From positions 62,001 through 126,000 of the forward strand of contig JALMQS010000134.1 in assembly GCA_024734495.1 (NCBI GenBank): a stretch of 64,000 bases of DNA, read 5' to 3'. The first letter of the stretch is position 1; each line of letters opens with the position of its first letter. Under the pieces are notes generated by a model that searched no databases, was not told the DNA's origin, and was given only the letters and a program-made list of their open reading frames with translations. Positions 53,449 to 62,185 of this stretch are shown here, piece after piece. The DNA comes from Forficula auricularia. Its lineage: Eukaryota; Arthropoda; Insecta; Dermaptera; Forficulidae. A program made the translations under genes and the position numbers.

Positions 53449-53738
53449 TTGTTGGAATCATGGCTGACGCCTTTGGAAATGAGCCACTGGCACAATTTAC
53501 GGTTATAGAAATGGAGGAGTTAGGTAACTACCTTCAGAAATGAACCACTAGCACAATTTACTGATATAGAAATGGAGGAGACAACTACCTGCAGAAATGA
53601 AGCACTAGCACAATTTACGGTTATAGAAATGGAGGAGTCAACTACCTTCAGAAATGAACTACTGGCACAATTTACAATCATCGACATGAGAGACATCTGC
53701 CACGGAGTACACCACTCTGGACCGGGTTACTGAGAGCG
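53449..53738 (+). pseudogene. Exon-like segment encoding 19-residue repeats
   Basis: Bounded by a good acceptor (TTTTTGAATTCTAG at 53448) and a consensus donor (GCG|GTGAGT at 53739). An ATG at 53460 opens MADAFGNEPLAQFTVIEMEE. The 57-bp unit encoding RNEPLAQFTVIEMEESTTF is present four times (starts about 53476, 53537, 53594, 53651). The first unit has four extra bases, so the ATG frame stops at 53542-53544; the other three units read in a second frame to a stop at 53731. I do not know the protein. With the 4-bp insertion it is probably dead; alternatively the ATG is not used. Confidence 0.45.
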
Positions 53739-54121
53739 GTGAGTCGACAAATTTTCTTTTGATCCTTTAGGAAAATTTTCCTTGGCTCACGGTAGTCTCA
53801 TGGGTTCCCTATATTTCCCCTCTCATTGCGGGCCAGGCTGTTACACTTTTGCACTTCTTAATATAATTCAACATAAAACAATAAAGCCAATAAACAAAAA
53901 TATATCAAATTCCGAGTTGTTCCCCCCCGAAAGAATCCTCGTGAAGCCCCTATATATATTTTTATCAAGTATTTCGTTACAATAAACATGAGTTTATTGA
54001 ATGTTGAATAAATGTTTAATCCTGATCACGTAAAACAATCAGAAACTAGAACCAGGCATCCCTCTTCCATCTCTCGACCTGATAGGGCAGACAGAACAAG
54101 CTGCACCCCCATTCCTGGGAG

Positions 54122-54130
54122 TATAAAAAG
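54122..54130 (+). promoter_or_regulatory. TATA box of array module A (first copy)
   Basis: GGGAGTATAAAAAGAACGAG is repeated in each full module A (TATA at 54122, 54661, 55992, 63775, and truncated copies at 57345 and 63486). A pyrimidine-rich ~170 bp segment follows. Spacing and sequence suit a pol II core promoter, but no transcript evidence is available. Confidence 0.5.
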
Positions 54131-55218
54131 AACGAGATTTCAATTTTTGAGAGGAGTCTTAAACTAGTCTCTTTCTTGTCTTAGACACTTAAATTCTCTT
54201 GTTCCAACTTGTCTTAACCGAGTCTTGTCTGAGTTACGAACACTCTCTCTTTCTTATCTCGATAGTGAACCTAATCTAACCCGTAAATCAGTCGTTTCTT
54301 TGATCCTTTAGGAAAACTTTCCTTGGCTCACGGTAGTATCATGGGTTCCCTATATTTCCCCTCTCATTGCGGGCCAGGCTGTTACACTTCTGCACTTCTT
54401 AATTTAATTCAAGATAGAACATAAAACCAACAAACAAAAATATAACAAATTCCCAGTTGTCCCCCCCCGAAAGAATCCTCGTGAAGCCCCTATATATATT
54501 TTTAACAAGTATTTCGTTACAATAAACATGAGTTTATTGAATGTTGAATAAATGTTTAATCCTGATCACGTAAAACAATCAGAAACTAGAACCAGGCATC
54601 CCTCTTCCATCTCTCGACCTGATAGGGCAGACAGAACAAGCTGCACCCCATTCCTGGGAGTATAAAAAGAACGAGATTTCAATTTTTGAGAGAAGTCTTA
54701 AACTAGTCTCTTTCTTGTCTTAGACACTTAAATTCTCTTGTTCCAACTTGTCTTAACCGAGTCTTGTCTGAGTTACGAACACTCTCTCTTTCTTATCTCG
54801 ATAGTGAACCTAATCTAACGCGTAAATCAGTCGTTTCTTTGATCCTTTAGGAAAACTTTCCTTGGCTCACGGTAGTATCATGGGTTCCCTATATTTCCCC
54901 TCTCATTGCGGGCCAGACTGTTACACTTCTGCACTTCTTAATTTAATTCAAGATAGAACATAAAGCCAACAAACAAAAATATAACAAATTCCCAGTTGTT
55001 CCCCCCGAAAGAATCCTCGTGAAGCCACTATATATATTTTTAACAAGTATTTCGTTACAATAAACATGAGTTTATTGAATGTTGAATAAATGTTTAATCC
55101 TGATCACGTAAAACAATCAGAAACTAGAACCAGCCATCCCTCTTCCATCTCTCGACCTGATAGGGATTGAATTTTTACAATCGAGTAATATTATTTTCCA
55201 CTCTTCAGAACTTCAATA

Positions 55219-55592
55219 ATGCAAGCCTTAAATATGCAGGACACATCTCCATCAAATTCAAGCAGTTCGACGATGCATGCTGCAAATATTGAGGACCCAC
55301 CTACATTCAATTCAAACACAGTGCCAAGGATTCACGTAAGGACGGATTTATTTCCAAATGCAGAAGACAACAGTACGCCTTCCTTTCATGAGAATTTAAT
55401 TCATTGGACAAGAGAAGTCTTTGAGAAAGGGGAAAAATGAAGAGTAATCCTGAATATAGAAGAATAAAGATGAGGGATAATTATAAAATTAAACATCAAT
55501 TTGATTGTCATAAATACAATAAGTTGATGAGAGAAAAGCTGAAGAATATTAAATCAGCAGCTAAATCAAAGACAAAAAATCTACGTATCTGA
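55219..55592 (+). pseudogene. Module B ORF, copy 1, frameshifted
   Basis: Same 124-residue frame as at 56551, preceded by the same acceptor (AG at 55207-55208). One G is missing in the G run near 55428, so the frame stops at 55438-55440 after residue 73; the remainder (MKSNPEYRR to KNLRI) is still legible to 55592. Confidence 0.75.
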
Positions 55593-55849
55593 TTTTACAT
55601 AATTTAAATTTGCTGGGGTCTATCGCCTAGACTATTTAAAATATTCTTGGGCAGAGTGATAGTGGGGTGGATTAGATAGTATATTTCCCTTCTCATTGCG
55701 GACCAGCCTGTTACACTTCTGCACTTCTTAATATAATTCAACATAAAACAATAAAGCCAACAAACAAAAATATATCAAATTCCGAGTTGTTCCCCCCCGA
55801 AAGAATCCTCGTGAAGCCCCTATATATATTTTTAACAAGTATTTCGTTA

Positions 55850-55869
55850 CAATAAACATGAGTTTATTG
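55850..55869 (+). terminator. AATAAA signal inside a perfect hairpin, module R
   Basis: CAATAAAC-ATGA-GTTTATTG: an 8-bp perfect stem with a 4-base loop that contains a canonical poly(A) signal. It is present in every R copy. Another AATAAA lies 27 bp downstream (55877) and one 100 bp upstream (55750). Clustered signals suggest a strong pol II 3'-end region. Confidence 0.5.
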
Positions 55870-56550
55870 AATGTTGAATAAATGTTTAATCCTGATCACG
55901 TAAAACAATCAGAAACTAGAACCAGACATCCCTCTTCCATCTCTCGACCTGATAGGGCAGACAGAACAAGCTGCACCCCCATTCCTGGGAGTATAAAAAG
56001 AACGAGATTTCAATTTTTCGAGAGGAGTCTTAAACTAGTATCTTTCTTGTCTTAGACACTTAAATTCTCTTGTTCCAACTTGTCTTAACCGAGTCTTGTC
56101 TGAGTTACGAACACTCTCTCTTTCTTATCTCGATAGTGAACCTAATCTAACGCGTAAATCAGTCGTTTCTTTGATCCTTTAGGAAAACTTTCCTTGGCTC
56201 ACGGTAGTATCATGGGTTCCCTATATTTCCCCTCTCATTGCGGGCCAGACTGTTACACTTCTGCACTTCTTAATTTAATTCAAGATAGAACATAAAGCCA
56301 ACAAACAAAAATATAACAAATTCCCAGTTGTTCCCCCCGAAAGAATCCTCGTGAAGCCACTATATATATTTTTAACAAGTATTTCGTTACAATAAACATG
56401 AGTTTATTGAATGTTGAATAAATGTTTAATCCTGATCACGTAAAACAATCAGAAACTAGAACCAGCCATCCCTCTTCCATCTCTCGACCTGATAGGGATT
56501 GAATTTTTACAATCGAGTAATATTATTTTCCACTCTTCAGAACTTCAATA

Positions 56551-56925
56551 ATGCAAGCCTTAAATATGCAGGACACATCTCCATCAAATTCAAGCAGTTC
56601 GACGATGCATGCTGCAAATATTGAGGACCCACCTACATTCAATTCAAACACAGTGCCAAGGATTCACGTAAGGACGGATTTATTTCCAAATGCAGAAGAC
56701 AACAGTACGCCTTCCTTTCATGAGAATTTAATTCATTGGACAAGAGAAGTCTTTGAGAAAGGGGGAAAAATGAAGAGTAATCCTGAATATAGAAGAATAA
56801 AGATGAGGGATAATTATAAAATTAAACATCAATTTGATTGTCATAAATACAATAAGTTGATGAGAGAAAAGCTGAAGAATATTAAATCAGCAGCTAAATC
56901 AAAGACAAAAAATCTACGTATCTGA
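56551..56925 (+). CDS. Module B ORF, intact 124-residue protein, unknown
   Basis: ATG at 56551, ten bases after a strong 3' splice site (TTATTTTCCACTCTTCAG ending 56540). Residues 1-50 are Ser/Asn/Asp/Pro-rich and acidic (MQALNMQDTSPSNSSSS). Residues 50-73 are a more ordered segment with IHVRTDLFPNAED and FHENLIHWTREVFEKG. Residues 74-124 are strongly basic (KMKSNPEYRRIKMRDNYKIK ... KNIKSAAKSKTKNLRI), like a nuclear-localisation or nucleic-acid-binding tail. It is the only one of three copies with an open frame. Downstream R supplies AATAAA signals. Acidic-to-basic layout and a spliced leader would suit a small regulatory protein; that is inference. I do not recognise a family. Confidence 0.55.
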   Translation: MQALNMQDTSPSNSSSSTMHAANIEDPPTFNSNTVPRIHVRTDLFPNAEDNSTPSFHENLIHWTREVFEKGGKMKSNPEYRRIKMRDNYKIKHQFDCHKYNKLMREKLKNIKSAAKSKTKNLRI

Positions 56926-57360
56926 TTTTACATAATTTAAATTTGCTGGGGTCTATCGCCTAGACTATTTAAAATATTCTTGGGCAGAGTGATAGTGGGG
57001 TGGATTAGATAGTATATTTCCCTTCTCATTGCGCACTAGCCTGTAACATAGGCCATACACTTACATTGAATATAATTCAACACTTAATGAAACAATAATG
57101 CTTAGCGGCCAACAAGGTCAAAACTATTTATCAAATTGAGTTGTTCCCCCCGAAAGAATCCTCGTGAAGCCCATATATATATTTTTAACAAGTATTTCGT
57201 TACAATAAACATGAGTTTATTGAATGTTGAATAAATGTTTAATCCTGATCACGTAAAACAATCAGAAACTAGAACCAGACATCCCTCTTCCATCTCTCGA
57301 CCTGATAGGGCAGACAGAACAAGCTGCACCCCCATTCCTGGGAGTATAAAAGAACGAGAT

Positions 57361-58242
57361 TATTATGTTATTGGCTTGTTTGTTTAATTAAATCAAAGTG
57401 TCATTAACTTAATAAAAATTAGATTTGACATGCAGATACAGTATTCTCCAATTGTCTAAATATACATGTTACAATTTTTTTTGTTCTGGTTTTTAAACTA
57501 TAATGGATGATAAAACAAAAACATCAAAAAATAAGGAAAAAGTAATTTTTCCATTGCACGTTTCTTAATGACGACTAGATGTATCGGAAAAGAGTTAGTC
57601 TTACAAACAAGCCAAGCCAAGCGTTTGTTGTTTTGCCAGCTACATACATACAGGGTGGCTAGGGAACAACCCCAGACTGTATTTTTTTTTACCCCCACTA
57701 CACACTTTATACGTGACTCTAATGCACAAGTGAAAGCGAACTTCTCTCTCCATTCTTTCCAATCGCTTTTCAAAAACATTTCTAGTCAATTTCAAGATTA
57801 AGTTTTTTTTTATTAAAAAAAAAAACACTAAAAAAAATCTAATATATCTACATGGAATAAATAAATTACTCTTAATCGATTGACTTGTGCAGTAGTAGGT
57901 ATTTTAAATATTTTTGGCATAGTGACTGATTAAATTCAAATTTAAGCTTGCCGGGGCTGCAAAGCTTTTTCTCCTCCCCTCTTCTGTCCCCCGCCCATCT
58001 CGAGGTGATGGGACGTTTTGTAGTCGCCCTTGGCCTCGGTTGATTCCGTTCATTCGTTGACCTTACTCACTTTCTTTACTTAATTGCTTGCTACCCTTTA
58101 TTTACCCTTGATTACCCTAAGACAACCCCTGCTCACTCTTAACGCCCTTCTCTCTTGGATAAAAATCGCCTCTAAAAACTCCTTTTGAATCCCGTAATTT
58201 TAAAATTTTCCGGGGGAGAGGGGGTGACAAATCCCATACGCA
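57361..58242. other. Spacer after the array
   Basis: AT-rich with a GC-richer segment at 57950-58150. CATACAGGGTGGCTAGGG near 57650 resembles a DNA-transposon end. Overlapping short frames on both strands (57498-57828) have no domain. Confidence 0.35.
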
Positions 58243-58769
58243 TTGTCCTCAGTGGAACTGCAAAGTCCACTTCTGGACATTTTCTCAATGATGTCTTATA
58301 GACAGGGGATGTATTACAAAACGACAACCGCTTGGTTCTCACTCTTTTTGAGAATTCGAATATGTAATTTACGCATATATTGTAATTTGCACATTTCTAT
58401 TACAAAAATACATGATGACATCTTCAACAGAGCTAGATTTTACATTGATGACATCTTCAACAGAGCTAGATTCTACATTGAAGATATCATTATATCGTTG
58501 GGTGGATCGAACATGAAAGGTTTGGACTTACAAAACAATAGAATACCTAAAATATATTAATAACCCCTGATAGTAAATGTGTATATACCAAATCAGTCGC
58601 ACACACCGATGAACTCATCGAAAGAAATTATAACACGGGTGTGCCTACAAAAAATATAGAAGAGAATGTACTAAAAATGGTAGACGATATAAGGAAAGAC
58701 TTTACTAAACTTATTTTAGCTAAAGTGAGGCAGAGAAATGAGATTGACCTGGCTGTAGCTTCATTATAG
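58243..58769 (+). pseudogene. Unrecognised coding relic in two frames
   Basis: A 105-codon frame (58243-58560) contains an exact 11-residue tandem duplication DDIFNRARFYI from a 33-bp repeat at 58414-58479, and ends GSNMKGLDLQNNRIPKIY. Immediately after, a different frame (58563-58769) is open for 68 codons: VYTKSVAHTDELIERNYNTG, then NIEENVLKMVDDIRKDFTKL. Codon texture is unlike the AT-rich flanks, and the two look like one gene split by a frameshift. I cannot name the family. Confidence 0.4.
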
Positions 58770-59440
58770 GCATTGCTGCCACACTATTGAAATGAGAAAT
58801 GTCAGCTCACTCGGCCTTTAAATCTCGAAAGGGCGACTCCTACGTGTAATATTTCAAGAACTATCGGAAATAGTTTATTTCCTATTACACTTCCACGTTG
58901 CCCGATTCATCGGTAATGCTTTGTATACTTTCTAGACGTTTCGCATTCCGTCGATAAGCAACAATATCAAGAAGAACATCGAAAATATCCAATTTGGTAA
59001 TGGACAAGCCAGTATATCTATCTATTAACCATAGAAGCAAAATCACAAAATATTTCTGTTTTATATATGTGAAACCTATTTTGATTAAAATGTTTCACCT
59101 AGAACTTACAAAAAGTTCTTTATTTTTTTTTTTTTTAGATTCTTAATTAGGACCACAATCATGCGAAGAGGACAAATTAATACCGCTGTAAATCTAATAC
59201 AGCGGAGATTTAAGAATAATCTGATATGTCAGAATTTCATAGGTCAAAATCAAGACACAAGCTTGACCCAAATATTTTCCATACTTTATCTTTGATGGTT
59301 GAAATACAATTTAAATTTTTATCGCAAAAACCTCACTACATCATATGTTGCAACATTTATCTTTGATGGTTCATATAGGTACAATTTAAATTTATCTCAG
59401 CAAGGAAAAGATCAGTTCATCACGAACATGTATAATTAAG
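58770..59440. other. AT-rich spacer
   Basis: Two ~45 bp similar segments (TTTATCTTTGATGGTT near 59285 and 59358). No gene. Confidence 0.4.
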
Positions 59441-59690
59441 TTAAATCATTCACATGCGAACATTGGAATAATAATGGATTGAAAAGTAAAAATGAGATCA
59501 AATTGAATATGAGAACTCACACAAATGAAAAACCTTTCCAATGTGGGTATGTAATAATATTTAAGATATTAAAAATACTAGTTTATTCCGCTTAAGAAAT
59601 GTAAAATATTTAATAAATATTTTTTTATAAAATGTGAAGTATGTATCAAGCCCTTCAAATCAAAATAATAGATGCTTAGACATGTCAATA
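59441..59690 (+). pseudogene. C2H2 zinc-finger relics
   Basis: SFTCEHW ... MRTHTNEKPFQCGY near 59450-59555 and KCEVCIKPFKSK..MLRHVNN near 59635-59690 keep the C2H2 linker (H-T-x-E-K-P-F) and Cys pairs, but the first finger has lost its second Cys and first His, and the second has two stops. Remains of a poly-finger gene or its exons. Confidence 0.55.
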
Positions 59691-59814
59691 ATATGGCCGA
59701 AGCAGAGAGGAATTTAAATCTGTTTTAATGAAGTGTAAATGTATTGCGGTGAACTGATACCTCCATAAATTAGTTTTGGTTGGGATAATAAAGTGAGTTT
59801 TAGAATCCCAGGAA

Positions 59815-60565
59815 GAAAAAAAGAAAAGAGAGCGAGAGCTGAGGATAGAAGCTAATCGACGCTTTGAGCCTCGCCCAAGTGCAAAGTGAGCCCTCGATCC
59901 TGAAAAATTCCTTTATCAAAACCCAAATATAAGTCAGAATTAACTCTTGCATCATAGAAAGGACTTAATAAGAGAGTAAAAGACTTTATTGCAAGCAATC
60001 CGATGCTATGGGTAAGCTGTAATGTATCAATAGTCCACAGAGTTCTTAGACAGTCTTCCAGCCTATATGTCCGTTAGTTCCGTAAGGAGTTGTTGGTCTC
60101 CCATCGAAAGCCTTCTCAGGTGGTGGATAGGGTAACGCCTCCCAGATATGGCTCGTATCGGGGAAATCAAATACCCAGGGCGAACCAAAACCAACAAGTG
60201 ATGGAGATGGGCAGATTGGGCTCAGCAGCCATGGCGAAGGGAACCAGAAAGTACTGTGATAACAATCCAAAATACTCGGCATATGAAATGGACAACGAGA
60301 AGATAAAAACGTTTACGGGACAGGGCCTCGGATTCCCATAACCGGTCGGTGCAAGGAGTGGGTGAGTGGGCTGCCCCCGATCGACATCCAACGACCACCC
60401 AGTGTCTGCATCGGTTGACCAGGTTGCGGCACAGTTTAGTGCTACTGGAATAGAGAAGGAGAGAGATCCTTTGGCATGCACCCATGTATTCCCAGGTCTC
60501 CTACACTGATAAGTACAACTGGGTCAAAGGCTAAAAACACAAGTTCATATAATGAGAAACATATA
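59815..60565. other. GC-rich block, unclassified, probably TE-derived
   Basis: Higher GC than surroundings with overlapping frames on both strands (60046-60485). Phrases such as ACGGGACAGGGCCTCGGATT and CGACCACCCAGTGTC look like an interspersed element, but no conserved domain is visible. It splits the zinc-finger relics on either side. Confidence 0.3.
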
Positions 60566-60584
60566 TTTATTTGGAGATTCATCA

Positions 60585-60705
60585 GTTCCGCGTATGATAA
60601 CTCACACTAAAAAAGAAAGACCTTTCAAATGCGAATATTGTAGTGATTGATTCATAAATTAAAGCTAAAAGTAGATATTCAAACACATTCTGTTTAAATG
60701 TTTAA
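60585..60705 (+). pseudogene. C2H2 zinc-finger relic
   Basis: RMITHTKKERPFKCEYCSD followed by F-x(n) with stops and a final KH: another finger with the linker and both Cys, but three stops. Same gene as 59441-59690 by position and style. Confidence 0.55.
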
Positions 60706-61353
60706 TTTTAGAATAGTTATAAAAATTGTACAATTATTAATTACTAATCCATTAGTATAATATTATTACAACAAAATTAGACAAACATTTTTCAACAGTT
60801 TTATCAAAGCTGAGGCAAGACCTAAATTTGATGTGGGCAAAATTAATTTTGCGAGGCCCCTTGGAGAAGCGAGATGACGGATTTTATATATTTTTTTCTT
60901 TTAATTGATGAGAATCTTTATTGAAGACGATGTCATTACATGAAAAAAATATTCAAAAGTATTAAATATCTATAAATATTCTTTACAAATGAAGCTTGAT
61001 AAATTTTCGAGGCGCGAGGCCCCTGACGCTCAAGCAGCCGACCAATCCACATGATTTGATATTGATGATCTGGGTCATTTAAGAATTTTAAAATTGACTG
61101 GAATCCTTGTCGAAACGAGCGCTGCTATCTCTTCGTGGGCTCAGATCTATTAAAAACAATTCTGCATTACTACAGGAGACATACAAGACAAGGTGGAATA
61201 GGAGTTAGAAAAAATAGATTGTCTAATGATAATTTTTCTAACTTCTAAGGTAAATTAAATTTAAAAAAATATATAAATTTGATTTACTTAATGAGATGTA
61301 TACATTGATACATACACATGTATAATTTATGATAAATATATATATATTTTTAT
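60706..61353. other. AT-rich spacer
   Basis: No gene on either strand. Presumed 3' flank of the TPX2-like exon. Confidence 0.4.
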
Positions 61354-61682
61354 TTATTTATTAGTTAGAGGTTTAATCGACTTCTTAACATTAAAGGCGC
61401 TTTTAAAAGAAGGCATTGGTTTAGCATGAAATTGTGCATTTTTACGAATTTTTTGTATTTCAGCTTCATCATTTTTTTTTTTTTTTTTTTTTTTTGAATT
61501 CTTCTGCTTCTTTCCTGGCATGTTCTAATTGAATTTCCCGTTGGCGATTAACACGGTCAAATTCTTCTCTTTCTTCTACCCTTTGCTGAGTTGCCAATTT
61601 TGGTGATTTTAGTAAGGTAAATTTATTGACATGTAGTGGTTCAAAGGGAGCTCTTAGGCCCGGTTGTATGTCGCTATGTTTA
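61354..61682 (-). CDS. TPX2-like spindle protein, C-terminal exon
   Basis: On the minus strand: IQPGLRAPFEPLHVNKFTLL, KSPKLATQQRVEEREEFDRV, NRQREIQLEHARKEAEEF, a Lys run, then NDEAEIQKIRKNAQFHAKPM and PSFKSAFNVKKSIKPLTNK with a stop at 61354-61356. FHAKPMPSF followed by F-x-V-K-K-S-x-K-P-L-T is the characteristic C-terminal TPX2 block, and the preceding Glu/Arg-rich helix fits too. TPX2 proteins nucleate spindle microtubules and activate Aurora A in animals. A run of 24 A (minus strand; 61472-61495) sits in the helix: 23 or 26 would keep the frame, 24 puts a TGA in frame. The acceptor is probably the AG of ACATAG at about 61683. Either a homopolymer assembly error or a broken gene. Confidence 0.6.
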
Positions 61683-62185
61683 GACCTTGGTAATGGTAAA
61701 TAGCTTGTTTACCGGCCGATTTCGCAAATGTGCGTTGTTCAAGCCAAAAATTCTCGGAAAACAACTCGTTTACCGTGTCTTTTGCTTACTCGGCTCTGTC
61801 GACCGGTAAATGTCTTCTAAAGCCATGGTAAGCAAACGTCTATATATTCTGCTCGGCAGGTGGCTCTGATGCCTAGCGGCTAAATGATAAATTTCGAACT
61901 GAGATCAAGAATTTATTATATTTATATCTATATCGAAAACACCTAAACAAAATCAAGAAAAACCCACAAATAAAATCTATTCAAAATTTATTAAATAACC
62001 CTGCTCCTAATAATGATAAAAAAACCAGAAAGATTAAAAAATAAATTTCCCGATTCTGATAGTTTAGATCTACACATACAACACAAATTTGATAAACTTT
62101 TTTCTAACGCCACGAGATTCAAAACACCTGACCCCGACCCTTAGACATGAAATATATAGACACGCCCTGGTGTCGATTTGATGAG
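61683..62185. other. Spacer between TPX2-like exon and second array block
   Basis: 61700-61860 has several GTTTACCG / CGGTAAA words in both orientations, perhaps a decayed inverted-repeat element. The rest is AT-rich. No gene. Confidence 0.35.

Larger units (their letters stand above)
53757..57360 (+). repeat. Composite array of modules A, R and B, block 1
   Basis: Module R (~280 bp, from about TATATTTCCC to CGACCTGATAGGG) occurs at about 53810, 54346, 54886, 55679, 56221 and 57009. Between successive R copies lies either module A (~260 bp: 54087, 54627, 55955; partial at 53757 and 57316) or module B (~510 bp: 55168, 56498). Order: A R A R A R B R A R B R A. Copies are near-identical except the last R, whose middle is diverged. 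A has a TATA box; B has a splice acceptor and an ORF; R has three AATAAA signals. Confidence 0.9.

Noticed and set aside
53757..57360. CRISPR-like array
   Set aside because: Repeats are ~280 bp with spacers that are themselves repeated; the genome is eukaryotic and no cas-like genes exist.
57498..57828. Short ORFs on both strands
   Set aside because: Mutually overlapping shadows with no recognisable motif.
60046..60485. Overlapping ORFs in the GC-rich block
   Set aside because: Frames are open on both strands because of composition; no conserved motif was found.
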